Translations under genes and position numbers: made by a program
Part shown: in pieces, positions 30,416 to 40,726 of the stretch
Layout: each line of letters opens with the position of its first letter
Numbering within the stretch: position 1 is the stretch's first letter
Assembly (NCBI GenBank): GCA_018608565.1
Contig: JABAZT010000028.1
Coordinates: forward strand, 1 to 64,000
Reading direction: 5' to 3'
DNA: 64,000 bases
Source of the DNA: Candidatus Altimarinota bacterium
GTDB lineage: Bacteria; Patescibacteriota; Gracilibacteria; UBA4473
Notes under the pieces: generated by a model
The model's database searches: none
What the model was told of the DNA's origin: nothing
What the model saw: the letters and a program-made list of their open reading frames with translations, nothing else

Positions 30416-33367
30416 ATGATAGACTCCTTTCGAATCACCCTCCGAGATACTGTAAAAGATGCAAGAGGTAATACTTTTGGAGCTAAGGCTCAAAAAAAAG
30501 GATACAAGGTCACAGAAATACGCACTGCAGAGTGTTATCTTGTGAATAAAAATATTGATCAAGAAGTGCAAAATTCTGTTTCTAAAATGCTGGAAAACCC
30601 AGTATTTGAATCTTCTGTATTAGATAGCTCAAATGCACCAGCAGACTTTGACTACGCCGTAGAAATTGGATTTTTGCCTGGAGTGACTGATAATCTCGGG
30701 GCAACGGTTCGGGAAGCTATCGAAGATCTGACGAAACAAGATTTTGACTATCCAAGTGAAAATGTGTTTTCTTCTACACTTCTTTATATTTCTGGAGATA
30801 TTAGTGAGGAGGAAGCCAAAGAGGTTGGATTGCTGTTTGCTAATGACTTGATCCAACGAATTTCAGTCAAAACCAAGGATCAATTTATCGCTGATGAAGG
30901 CATGGATATTATTATCCCTGAAGTAAAACTCGATCAGGCTCCGAGTGTTGATCAAGTGGATCTGGAGGTATCATATGATGAACTTAAAGTTCTCGGAAAG
31001 AAAGGAATCAAAAATACAAATGGAACATACAGAGGACCACTTGCATTGAGCGTTATACAACTGCATGAAATACGAGAACATTTTAGAAATCTTGGAAGAA
31101 ATCCTTTTGATATCGAGCTTGAGTCTATTGCTCAGACTTGGTCAGAACATTGTAAACATACGATATTTGCAAATGCTATAGATGAAATTAGTGACGGTCT
31201 CTATAAGGGATTGATCAAGAAAGCGACGAATGATATTCGAGCGAATAAAGGTGATGATGATTTTTGTGTTTCTGTGTTCAAGGACAACAGTGGAGGAATT
31301 ATTTTTGATGAAAATTATGTGGTGACGGATAAAGCTGAAACGCATAATAGTCCTTCGGCATTGGATCCTTTTGGTGGAGCGATTACCGGAATCGTTGGGG
31401 TAAATCGAGATTGTCTCGGATATGGTCTAGGAGCAAAACCAAGCCTCAATCGATATGGTTTCTGTTGTGGTGATCCAAGAGAAGAACTAGACCTCTATCG
31501 TCAAAAAAATAAAGAAAATCCAATTATCCAACCTCGAGGAATTCTCGACGGCGTCGTAGGTGGTATAAATAGTGGAGGAAACGAATCTGGAATCCCCTGC
31601 CCTCAGGGGTTTGTATATTTTGATAAAAGATTTAGTGGGAAACCACTTGTTTTCGCAGGAACGGTTGGAATTATCCCTAAAGAAATTCAAGGACACGATA
31701 GCTCTGAGAAAAAAGCTAATCCTGGAGATCTTGCGATTGTCGCAGGAGGACGTGTTGGTTTGGACGGAGTGCATGGGGCGACTTTTAGTAGTGAAGCCCT
31801 CGACAGTGGGAGTCCTGCTACGGCAGTACAAATCGGAGACCCAATCACACAGAAAAAAATGTCGGATGCCATAATCAGAGAAGCACGAGAACTCTATAGC
31901 GCGGTAACGGATAATGGAGCAGGGGGAATTTCTTGTTCTATTCCTGAGATGGCAGAGAGCTCAGGATGTGGGTGTAGAGTTGATCTAGAAAAAGTCCCTC
32001 TCAAATATCCAAACCTTTCTCCTTGGGAAATCTGGATCAGTGAATCTCAGGAACGGATGACGTTTTCAGTTCCACCAGAAAACGTAGACACTATGATCAA
32101 ATTATTTGAACAACGAGGTGTGGAAGCTGTTGTCGTTGGAGAGTTTACTGATGATGGCCAATGTCGAGTCGATTTCAATGGTGAGACAATCATGGATATT
32201 GATATTGAGTTTATGCAGGATGGATGGCCACGACAACATCTGAAAACGGCTGAAGTCGAAGCTAAAGAATTAGATGTTGGAAGTGAAAAAGAATTGTTCT
32301 CTGAACCGAAAAATTATACCGCGACGCTAAATGAATTGCTCTCTCGACCGAATATCTGTTCGTATGAATTCATCTCAAAACAGTATGATCACAATGTGCA
32401 GTCTAACTCTGTCACCAAGCCCCTCCAAGGACCTGGTCGAGTTAATACCTCTGCGGTGGTGAGTAAGCCAGTACTCGAATCAAATAAAGGAGTTGTGACC
32501 TCTCAAGGAATCAATCCACGATATAGTGATATTGATTGTTATCATATGGCCGCCGCTAGTATCGATGATGCCGTTGCGGCCGCGGTAGCAACAGGAGCCA
32601 ATGTCGATTATCTAGCGATCATGGATAACTTTTGCTGGTGTTCATCTGATGATCCCGCACGACTGGGGCAACTCAAGAAAGCCGTACAGGCCTGTTATGA
32701 TGTCGCGGTAAAATACGGAACGCCGTATATCTCTGGGAAGGATTCGATGTATAATGACTTCAAGGGATTTGATAGTAAAAATAACCCAGTCCATGTAGCT
32801 ATTCCGCCAACACTTCTCGTTTCTGGACTTGGAGTTATTCCTGATGTGAGTAAAGCCGTTACTCTGGATTTTAAAATCCCTGGAGATCTGATCTATATCA
32901 TAGGAGAAACAAAAGAAGAACTGGGAGGATCTGAATATTTTGATCATCAAGGACATATTGGGATTTCGGTTCCACAGGTTGATACTGATATCGCGCTTGA
33001 TCGATATAGAAAGATGTATCAGGCTAACCAAGATCGACTCCTGGCTTCCAGTATACATGTAGATCGTGGAGGAATTGCTGTCTCTCTTGCGAAAGCTGCG
33101 ATTGCTGGTCAGGCTGGTATAGATGTAAATATTGAAGCAGACGACAGAACTGATTTTCATCTTTTCTCGGAATCAAAGTCTCGATTTATTGTTTCGATCA
33201 ATCCTGATAATAAAGAGAAATTTGAAGCCCTTTTTCCTGAATCTATCAATATTGGATCAGTCTCAGACTCAGACAACCTAAGTATTCAATCGAACAATGA
33301 ACAAATAATTAGTTCACAAATAAAAGATCTCACAGATAGCTATAAAGTAACGTTTAAAGATTATTAA
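30416..33367 (+). CDS. purL: Phosphoribosylformylglycinamidine synthase, large subunit (PurL)
   Basis: QTWSEHCKHTIF, DKAETHNSPSALDPFGGAITGIVGVNRD, GISCSIPEMAESSGCG, followed by purQ. Confidence 0.95.
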   Translation: MIDSFRITLRDTVKDARGNTFGAKAQKKGYKVTEIRTAECYLVNKNIDQEVQNSVSKMLENPVFESSVLDSSNAPADFDYAVEIGFLPGVTDNLGATVREAIEDLTKQDFDYPSENVFSSTLLYISGDISEEEAKEVGLLFANDLIQRISVKTKDQFIADEGMDIIIPEVKLDQAPSVDQVDLEVSYDELKVLGKKGIKNTNGTYRGPLALSVIQLHEIREHFRNLGRNPFDIELESIAQTWSEHCKHTIFANAIDEISDGLYKGLIKKATNDIRANKGDDDFCVSVFKDNSGGIIFDENYVVTDKAETHNSPSALDPFGGAITGIVGVNRDCLGYGLGAKPSLNRYGFCCGDPREELDLYRQKNKENPIIQPRGILDGVVGGINSGGNESGIPCPQGFVYFDKRFSGKPLVFAGTVGIIPKEIQGHDSSEKKANPGDLAIVAGGRVGLDGVHGATFSSEALDSGSPATAVQIGDPITQKKMSDAIIREARELYSAVTDNGAGGISCSIPEMAESSGCGCRVDLEKVPLKYPNLSPWEIWISESQERMTFSVPPENVDTMIKLFEQRGVEAVVVGEFTDDGQCRVDFNGETIMDIDIEFMQDGWPRQHLKTAEVEAKELDVGSEKELFSEPKNYTATLNELLSRPNICSYEFISKQYDHNVQSNSVTKPLQGPGRVNTSAVVSKPVLESNKGVVTSQGINPRYSDIDCYHMAAASIDDAVAAAVATGANVDYLAIMDNFCWCSSDDPARLGQLKKAVQACYDVAVKYGTPYISGKDSMYNDFKGFDSKNNPVHVAIPPTLLVSGLGVIPDVSKAVTLDFKIPGDLIYIIGETKEELGGSEYFDHQGHIGISVPQVDTDIALDRYRKMYQANQDRLLASSIHVDRGGIAVSLAKAAIAGQAGIDVNIEADDRTDFHLFSESKSRFIVSINPDNKEKFEALFPESINIGSVSDSDNLSIQSNNEQIISSQIKDLTDSYKVTFKDY

Positions 33368-33368
33368 T

Positions 33369-34163
33369 ATGACGCCCAAAACCCTCATCCTCTCCGGTTA
33401 CGGATTCAACACCGAAAATGAAACTAAGTTTTGTTTCGATCATGTAGGTGTTGACTCTGATATTGTTCATATCAATGATCTCATCTCTGGAGAAAAGAAA
33501 CTTGATGACTATCAGATGCTCTTTATCTCTGGAGGATTTAGCTATGGAGATCATACCGGAGCCGGAAAAGGAATGGCCAATAAAGTCCTCAATAATTTGA
33601 GAGATGACGTTATGAGCTTTGTATCACGAGATACTCTCACCCTCGGTGTTTGTAATGGATTTCAGGTTCTTACCGCCCTCGGACTCGCGCCGGCCCTAGG
33701 AGAAGCCTATGGAGAACGACAATGCGCATTACTCAAGAATGATTCAAACCGATACCAATGTCACTGGACAAACCTCAAGATACAATCTGAAAAATGTGTT
33801 TTCACTAAAGGAATGGACACCCTCTATTGTCCTATTGCTCATGGAGAAGGAAATTTTTATGCAGAGGATGATATTCTGGATCAGATTGAAGCGAATGACC
33901 AAGTGGCGTTTAGCTATACAGAAAATCTAAATGATCCCCTCCTCCCAACAAACCCAAATGGAGCCTCACGTGATATCGCAGGTATTTGTGATGGATCTGG
34001 TCGTGTTATGGGAATGATGCCTCATCCTGAACGAGCCATCTGGTTTCATCAGCGGCCTGATTTTGGGAAACTGAAAGAAGAATACCTCCGAGCTGGCAAA
34101 GAACTCCCTGAATTTGGAGATGGAATTAAATTATTTGAGAATATGGCAAGGTATTTTAACTAA
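33369..34163 (+). CDS. purQ: Phosphoribosylformylglycinamidine synthase, glutaminase subunit (PurQ)
   Basis: SGGFSYGDHTGAGKGMANK, LGVCNGFQVLTALG, IAHGEGNF, MMPHPERA. Confidence 0.95.
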   Translation: MTPKTLILSGYGFNTENETKFCFDHVGVDSDIVHINDLISGEKKLDDYQMLFISGGFSYGDHTGAGKGMANKVLNNLRDDVMSFVSRDTLTLGVCNGFQVLTALGLAPALGEAYGERQCALLKNDSNRYQCHWTNLKIQSEKCVFTKGMDTLYCPIAHGEGNFYAEDDILDQIEANDQVAFSYTENLNDPLLPTNPNGASRDIAGICDGSGRVMGMMPHPERAIWFHQRPDFGKLKEEYLRAGKELPEFGDGIKLFENMARYFN

Positions 34164-34164
34164 A

Positions 34165-34398
34165 TCACTCTAACTCTAAATCTTCAACACTGTTAGGATC
34201 TTGATTTAATATCTTGTTTTTCTTGTGCGCTAATACTACAAATTCAGCTGCATCTCTCACTACTTTTGACCAATCAGCCCTTTCTTCACCAATAACACTC
34301 GACGTAGCCAATATCCCTCCAACGGCAATCCACAATAAATTTCCTTTTCGATTTTCTATGTCAGGAAAATAGTCTTTTTTTTCTTCTACTTCTTTCAT
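34165..34398 (-). CDS. Hypothetical small protein with one hydrophobic segment
   Basis: 77-aa ORF. Confidence 0.45.
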   Translation of the reverse strand: MKEVEEKKDYFPDIENRKGNLLWIAVGGILATSSVIGEERADWSKVVRDAAEFVVLAHKKNKILNQDPNSVEDLELE

Positions 34399-34736
34399 TT
34401 AAATATCTATATAACTTCTTAATTAATTTTATCAATGATACTACATTCAGGTCTATTAATACGAATATTCAGTATTAAATTTTATAGATGAATCGATCTA
34501 AGCTCATTAAAAAGAGATAATTCGACACTACTAAAGTGCCAATAATGGATTGTCAGTTTTTTATTTTTGAGAAATAGTACTTAGTTAAGAATATTTTTAA
34601 CCTATAAGAGATTAAATTTATACATTTTACTGTTTATTTGACTGGAGAATCAAATTTATAGACAATGGATCTATAGTTTATTTCTCTCTTGGCTGAAGAG
34701 TAGTGTTGGTTTTAATTTTTATCCTAAAAAGTTTTT

Positions 34737-35690
34737 ATGGGACTTACTATCGAAGAACAGAAATACAAACCTCAAGTACAGGATCGTTTTAATGAACTTA
34801 TTTCCTTGTCCCCAGAAATAAGAGGTCGATACTTAGCTATTGGAGGAATCTACTGTGACATGACAACATTAGATATCCCACTGCCTATTATAACCGGAAG
34901 CATTGCTGCCTTTACTCATGGAGTAAAATGTATTCCTGATGATATTGATCTTAAATTTAAGGAACTAACCCAGGATTCTTGGGAAATTCTTAGAAATTTA
35001 TTTTTAGACTGGTATTCTCTTGGTCTTATTAATCTCCCAGCAGGAGCTAGTGCCGAACACTTTTTTCCATTACATCCTGACTGGCTTGATACTTCTAATT
35101 TTGCTGATACTGCATTTGAGCTAAATTTTACTTGGAACCAGAGTCTCAATGGGGAAAATATAGAAATCCCCATAGACATACATATTCGTAACCCCAATGA
35201 CTCAACTGGACTTATTCAGGATGGAGAAAAACGAGACAAATATCATGTTATTTGGAGTGATGGAGCGAAGTCTGCATTTGTACCTATCGATGACAAAGAA
35301 TCACTTGAAATCATCTACCTTGGACAAGCGAGCCTTGCTCATAACAAATTACTCAAAACACCAAATATAAAATATAGTAATGACCTGTACTGCAAAAGAG
35401 TTGAAAAGCTCAGAAGTCGTTGGAACAAGCTTTTTCAACTTATTGAAATTGATTGTAATAAAACAGGAGAATTATTTTCTGACAGAATAGAATCGGTACT
35501 AGAAGGACTTTGGTCTTCTATCAGTAATCCTGCCATCATAGAAAATGAGATACGTGAAATCTTATTTAATGTTATCGAACCAGAATACCTAGATTCTGGC
35601 TTCACGACCCCTCTCAGTGACCTCAAAAACTGGTCCAAGAACCCTCACCATGGCCTTCCTCCTGAGTTTCTTCTCAACAAATCACAGTAA
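34737..35690 (+). CDS. Nucleotidyltransferase-like protein (paralog 1)
   Basis: ITGSIAAFTHGVKCIPDDIDLKF and IPIDIHIRNPND motifs, shared with the next gene. Confidence 0.55.
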   Translation: MGLTIEEQKYKPQVQDRFNELISLSPEIRGRYLAIGGIYCDMTTLDIPLPIITGSIAAFTHGVKCIPDDIDLKFKELTQDSWEILRNLFLDWYSLGLINLPAGASAEHFFPLHPDWLDTSNFADTAFELNFTWNQSLNGENIEIPIDIHIRNPNDSTGLIQDGEKRDKYHVIWSDGAKSAFVPIDDKESLEIIYLGQASLAHNKLLKTPNIKYSNDLYCKRVEKLRSRWNKLFQLIEIDCNKTGELFSDRIESVLEGLWSSISNPAIIENEIREILFNVIEPEYLDSGFTTPLSDLKNWSKNPHHGLPPEFLLNKSQ

Positions 35691-35768
35691 TATCATACCC
35701 CGACTAACAACTCATGCACTTAAAAAACTAAAACTAGTAAAAGTCTACTAAGTGTGCTATAATAGTCT

Positions 35769-36698
35769 ATGGTTTTAGATTATGACACCGTCATTAATAC
35801 CCTGCGAAGCCCTGAACAACTGCGCTTAGACTTGTTAAAGAAAGAAAATCCAGCACTTTGTGATTCCCTCAAGGGAATTTTTAGTATTCTTCCTAAAGGA
35901 AAAGGACTTGTTACCGCTGGTGTTGCCGCCTATACCCAAGATGTTGATTCGAAACCTGATGACATAGATATACAGCTTACTACACTTTCCCAAGAAGAAT
36001 GGGAATCTTTTAGAAGTGAACTGATTAATCTTGTACAAAATGGAACCATTCCGCTCTTTGTTGATGAAAAAAATAGATCTACTATTTCAGCCGAAGAATT
36101 ATTTCCACTTAGTATGGATATACTTCCTCAATCACTTAGAGGTGATTCTTCCTTTGAATTATCATTTCTGTGGGGTGAAACTCCGATAGATATTCATATT
36201 CAGAATCCACGTGATCCTACGACGATGATTGAAGAATCTTTTAAAAAAGAAATTCATCATGTATCTATAGATGAAATAGATATCCCAATCGCTGACAAAA
36301 AAGCCATAGGAGGAGTATATACTTTTATGATGATGATGGTTACCTCTGATGAAATTCCTCTAGATATTCAAGAAAAATCACTAAAAAAGAGACTCTACTC
36401 AATATCACAGATGGCTCCGAATAATAAAGCTGGGTTTATAAAATTTCTCAAACAAGGACAAATATTTGCCATTACTTCACTGACAGAACTCAATAAAACT
36501 GAAGCAAATGGAGCTCAAATGATTAATCAGATGATTACAGAACTACAAAGTCTTTCTAACGAGAGATTTATTGAATTTCGAAACAAAGTAGAAAGAGGCA
36601 CTATCAGTCGTACGGAAATTATGAACCCAGCACAAACTGAAACAGATGATACGATTATTGATGTGAGCTTTTCTGTGAGCCAAGAAATTGCTGCCTAG
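35769..36698 (+). CDS. Nucleotidyltransferase-like protein (paralog 2)
   Basis: VTAGVAAYTQDVDSKPDDIDIQL, EELFPLSMDI, FELSFLWGETPIDIHIQNPRDPT; TATAAT 5 nt upstream of ATG. Confidence 0.55.
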   Translation: MVLDYDTVINTLRSPEQLRLDLLKKENPALCDSLKGIFSILPKGKGLVTAGVAAYTQDVDSKPDDIDIQLTTLSQEEWESFRSELINLVQNGTIPLFVDEKNRSTISAEELFPLSMDILPQSLRGDSSFELSFLWGETPIDIHIQNPRDPTTMIEESFKKEIHHVSIDEIDIPIADKKAIGGVYTFMMMMVTSDEIPLDIQEKSLKKRLYSISQMAPNNKAGFIKFLKQGQIFAITSLTELNKTEANGAQMINQMITELQSLSNERFIEFRNKVERGTISRTEIMNPAQTETDDTIIDVSFSVSQEIAA

Positions 36699-36787
36699 AT
36701 ATAATAACTTTCAAAAGAGTATTGATAAATTCAAACTATCTCCCTTAAATTCTTAGCACAACCATACTAAGAATTAATTTTACTTTC

Positions 36788-37876
36788 ATGATAGAAACTT
36801 ATAATCGGGTCATGAATACTACTTATGCAGATTCTGGAGTTGATATTGAAAAAGGCGATGAAGCTTCTTCTACCGCTTATAGTCATGCACTCAATACCTT
36901 CAGCAGTCGAAGTGGAATGATCGGAGAACCGGTCAAACTCGAAGGTGGATACTCTGGATTGATGGATTTTGGAGATTTTTATCTTGTACAAAATGATGAT
37001 GGAGTTGGCTCAAAATCAGAAGTAGCCATAAGAGTTGGCAAATATGACACCCTCGGATATGACCTCCTGGCTATGGTCTCTGATGATGCTGTCTGTGTAG
37101 GAGCCGAAACAGTCTCGATCAATAACACTATAGATACTGAAAAGGTAGATAATGATATAACTGACAAACTCCTAGGGGGACTTTCCAATGCTTGCTCAGA
37201 ACAAAAAATAATTATCTCTGGAGGAGAAATTGCCGAACTCCCAGGATTAGTCAATGGATTTACCTGGAATAGCTCTGCGGTAGGAATAGTGGCTAAAGAC
37301 AAAGTCCTGACCAATGAAAAGATAGCGGTCGGAGATAGTGTCGTCACGCTGAAAAGTGGAGTCGTCAGATCTAATGGACTTAGCCTCGTTCGAAAAATTC
37401 TCAAGGATCAGTTTGGTGAAAACTGGCACACAGCCGAATGGAAAGATGGAACTACCTGGGGAGAGACCATCCTCACTCCGTCTGTGATCTATGCTAACGC
37501 CGTCCTAGATATGATCGGACGATATGGACAAGAATCGAAAGCTCAGGTTCATGGAGTTTCTCACATTACTGGAGGAGGAATGCACAACCCACGAAGAATA
37601 CTCAAACGAAATAACCTAGGAGTTAACCTAGACAATCTCTGGGCTCCACACGAAGCCGTTCTAGATCTAATGAAGTTGGGGAATGTCTCTGACGAAGAAG
37701 CCTACAAGGTCTGGAATATGGGAAATGGAATGATGGTGATCACTCCAGAACCAGATAAAGTTATAGAAATCGCGAAGGCAAATGGAATCGAAGCACAAAT
37801 TGCTGGATCTGTTATCAAAGAGCCTGAAATACGGTTTGTAAGTCAGGCTCTAGGAAATGATGTGATTGTGTTTTAA
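36788..37876 (+). CDS. purM: Phosphoribosylformylglycinamidine cyclo-ligase (PurM)
   Basis: TYADSGVDIEKGDEAS, NDDGVGSKSEVAIRVGKYDTLGYDLLAM, HITGGGMHNPRRILK. Confidence 0.93.
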   Translation: MIETYNRVMNTTYADSGVDIEKGDEASSTAYSHALNTFSSRSGMIGEPVKLEGGYSGLMDFGDFYLVQNDDGVGSKSEVAIRVGKYDTLGYDLLAMVSDDAVCVGAETVSINNTIDTEKVDNDITDKLLGGLSNACSEQKIIISGGEIAELPGLVNGFTWNSSAVGIVAKDKVLTNEKIAVGDSVVTLKSGVVRSNGLSLVRKILKDQFGENWHTAEWKDGTTWGETILTPSVIYANAVLDMIGRYGQESKAQVHGVSHITGGGMHNPRRILKRNNLGVNLDNLWAPHEAVLDLMKLGNVSDEEAYKVWNMGNGMMVITPEPDKVIEIAKANGIEAQIAGSVIKEPEIRFVSQALGNDVIVF

Positions 37877-37933
37877 AGACAGTAATCCTTTTAAACCTCT
37901 ACACTTTATTGAATTCTCCCGGTCATTGTTTGG

Positions 37934-38545
37934 TTACCTGATATACAGCTCATCTTCCTTTTTCAGCCCCTCGTATACGACCCTCAAAGACTCCTTCCCA
38001 TTTCTGATTCGAGTTTTTACTGTTCCCAATGGCACCCCTAACACCTCCGCTATTTGCTTATTTGTCTTACCTCTTAAAAAGCTAAGTCTCAAGGGCTCTG
38101 CTTGTAAGGGATCTATAAGCTCCAAGGCTCTTTGCACAAGAACCGTATTATCATTCGCTTCTAATTCAACTCCTGGCCTTGGTATATCCAGAGGACGTAC
38201 CCCTTCGGTATGTAATCTATCAAGTCCCTTAACCTGACGCCCCCTTTCCCGAAAGACATCAATAGTCCGTTTCTGAAGACTTCCAAACATCCAAGACCTT
38301 GCAATTCCTTTTTCTGGATCAAATTGTACAGCTCCCAATCGTAGCCAATAATCCCAAGTTTTGATTATTAGATCATGTGCATCATCTCTATCCTTCAAAA
38401 TCACAGTTGCATATTTTAACAACTCCGGATAATACTTATTCCACAGTTCTGCCTGTGCCTCCAAATCACCTTCCCCCATTTTCACCAATAATACTCCATC
38501 CTCATCTGGAAGCTCTTTTCCTGAATTCTCTGAATCAACTGTCAT
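37934..38545 (-). CDS. ECF-type sigma-70 family factor
   Basis: Region 2-like YYPELLKYATVILKDRDDAHDLIIKTW and region 4 GKTNKQIAEVLGVPLGTVKTRIRNGKESLR. Confidence 0.88.
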   Translation of the reverse strand: MTVDSENSGKELPDEDGVLLVKMGEGDLEAQAELWNKYYPELLKYATVILKDRDDAHDLIIKTWDYWLRLGAVQFDPEKGIARSWMFGSLQKRTIDVFRERGRQVKGLDRLHTEGVRPLDIPRPGVELEANDNTVLVQRALELIDPLQAEPLRLSFLRGKTNKQIAEVLGVPLGTVKTRIRNGKESLRVVYEGLKKEDELYIR

Positions 38546-38658
38546 AATAATATTTGGATTGAAAAATATCTACCAGCTCCTTTTTTAATACTATTATTTC
38601 TTTTGTCAACCACCTCTAAATACACATAAAAATTTAATTTTTGCTGCAGATACAAAAT

Positions 38659-38709
38659 TGGCCTGCCGTGGCTTCGAATATATTTCGAGAGCACAAATCG
38701 GTCAGGCCA
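38659..38709. ncRNA. Candidate structured element (nested hairpins) in intergenic region
   Basis: TGGCCTG-CCG pairs with CGGTCAGGCCA (one bulge); internal TCGAA-tatat-TTCGA; T-rich tract shortly downstream on +. Confidence 0.4.
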
Positions 38710-38892
38710 GCTGGAACTTTTTATTTATCTGGAAACTTTCGTCAAATTTTTTTTGAAATAAAATTATAGAGCCCTCTCCCATCGATACTTCCTCTCGATA
38801 CAAACACTAGTTAAATACCTATCTAGATGAGATATTTGATTTTTTTGTATTAATATTGATTTTTATCAATAAATAAAATAAATTCCTGTCAC

Positions 38893-39948
38893 ATGCAAAT
38901 CCCAAAAGAAACTATAATTCTACTTGAAAACGATAGTGTTTGCACTAAACCAAGATCAATCCGGACCAATAATCAATCATCAGATATTCTAGGGAAAGCT
39001 CTACTCGCTATTTCGAGTGAAGTACTACCGATCCCTAGTCACTCAAAACTAGAACCAGGTTCACGATATAAGAGCCTAAAACAGCCTGAGATAAAACTTT
39101 CAGATATCTCTTTTGAAGTTATGCGACGACTTCTCACAGGAGATGCTCCTGTCAAAATTCTAAAGACAGAAATTACCACAAGAATACGAATTTTTACCTA
39201 TTCAGGACAAGAACTTGATAGAGATCTTTTACTAAAAAGTATTGAAGAACAATGCATGTCTAGTCAGTCTTCCTCTTTAGATGTAAATCAATGGATCCTA
39301 GAAACGCCGACTGAAGACCTAAAGGGCAGCGGATTCTCCGACTGGAAAAAAGAATTATCGTTTTCGTTTGATGGAATTGATACCGCTCTCCTCGAAGGAG
39401 TAACTAATTATAAAGAAATTTATACGTATTTTGAAATGCATGTTGAAGAGAATGGTGTAGATCCAGAAATCATAAATCAAGAATTTGCTGTGATGACACT
39501 CGCCAAACGATGGTGGATCGAATTATATGAATCTGAAAAAATAGATTTTAAAACTATGATCAGCGTCCCCGGACTTCCCCTCCACAACCGTGGAAAGGAG
39601 TCTCTTATGAACTCATCTCCAAATCTATCTTCGGCTCAAAAAGTAGATTTATTAGCAAATTCTGTCGGACAGAGAGCGGGTATGCTCGTCAAAGAATATG
39701 GCTGTAAAATGGGCTCCTATAACTTTCTCAAAAAAATAGCACTTATTCCCGGACAATTTCCTGCCTTTTACCTCAGCTACGCAATAGAAGCCGACCATAT
39801 AACGGAAAGACAATTTCGAGACATTTTTAATCAAACAAGATCTCAATTTAGTGACTTTGAACTTGATATGGTTCTCCGTTACGCGGAAAACAAGAATTGG
39901 ATAAATTCTGTGATAGGCAAGAAATTGAGAGAGGAAAGAAATCTTTAA
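38893..39948 (+). CDS. Hypothetical protein (351 aa)
   Basis: Long uninterrupted ORF, no family recognised. Confidence 0.7.
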   Translation: MQIPKETIILLENDSVCTKPRSIRTNNQSSDILGKALLAISSEVLPIPSHSKLEPGSRYKSLKQPEIKLSDISFEVMRRLLTGDAPVKILKTEITTRIRIFTYSGQELDRDLLLKSIEEQCMSSQSSSLDVNQWILETPTEDLKGSGFSDWKKELSFSFDGIDTALLEGVTNYKEIYTYFEMHVEENGVDPEIINQEFAVMTLAKRWWIELYESEKIDFKTMISVPGLPLHNRGKESLMNSSPNLSSAQKVDLLANSVGQRAGMLVKEYGCKMGSYNFLKKIALIPGQFPAFYLSYAIEADHITERQFRDIFNQTRSQFSDFELDMVLRYAENKNWINSVIGKKLREERNL

Positions 39949-39981
39949 TTTTTCTTACTAAGACTATAAGATTCTTATGCA

Positions 39982-40713
39982 ATGAAAATTCAACTCACCA
40001 ACGACTGGAAAGAGCTACTTCGAGATGAATTGGAACAGCCTTATTTCCTAGAACTCAGAGAAAAACTTACCAGAGAAATAGAATCAGGAATACAGATTTT
40101 TCCTTATCCCCAATATATTTTTGAGGCTTTCAACCAATGTTCTCTCTCAAATACCAAAGTCGTCATACTGGGACAAGATCCCTATCACTCCCTCAGTCCG
40201 ATTCAAGAGCCCCTTCCCTCTCCCAAAGGGCGAGGGACTTCAATGATTCCTCATGCGCATGGCATGAGCTTTAGTATTCCAAGAGAGTCAACCAAGATCC
40301 CTCCAAGTCTGAAGAATATCTACAAAGAACTTGCTGCTGATCTCGGCCATACAATCCCCTCTCATGGGAATCTTCAGTCCTGGGCCGAACAAGGCGTTTT
40401 GTTGCTCAACGCTTCACTCACCGTCCAAGCCCATCAAGCTAATAGTCATAAAAACTATGGATGGCATACCTTCACTGATCACGTGATAGAAAAAATTTCA
40501 AATCACAAAGAACATGTGGTTTTTATTTGCTGGGGTGCTTTTGCACAGGGAAAGATCCCGCTCATCGATGAGACGAAACATTTGATTATAAAATCTCCTC
40601 ACCCATCCCCATTTTCAGCTCACAACGGATTTTTTGGCTCTAAACCTTTTAGCAAAACCAACTCATGGCTAAAGAAACAAGAACTACCAGAAATTGCCTG
40701 GGAGGTAAAGTAG
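39982..40713 (+). CDS. ung: Uracil-DNA glycosylase family 1 with in-frame insertion after the catalytic motif
   Basis: VVILGQDPYH...HAHGMSFSIP, LLLNASLTVQAHQANSH, SPHPSPFSAHNGFFGSKPFSKTN. Confidence 0.95.
   Translation: MKIQLTNDWKELLRDELEQPYFLELREKLTREIESGIQIFPYPQYIFEAFNQCSLSNTKVVILGQDPYHSLSPIQEPLPSPKGRGTSMIPHAHGMSFSIPRESTKIPPSLKNIYKELAADLGHTIPSHGNLQSWAEQGVLLLNASLTVQAHQANSHKNYGWHTFTDHVIEKISNHKEHVVFICWGAFAQGKIPLIDETKHLIIKSPHPSPFSAHNGFFGSKPFSKTNSWLKKQELPEIAWEVK
40189..40251. repeat. GC-rich palindrome-like element inserted in ung
   Basis: Encodes SLSPIQEPLPSPKGRGTSMIP where family 1 UDGs normally have GPGQA. Confidence 0.75.
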
Positions 40714-40726
40714 CTGATGAGAATGG

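Noticed and set aside
32642-33160. Antisense ORF of 172 aa in purL
   Set aside because: Overlaps a conserved gene on the other strand; no protein-like motifs.
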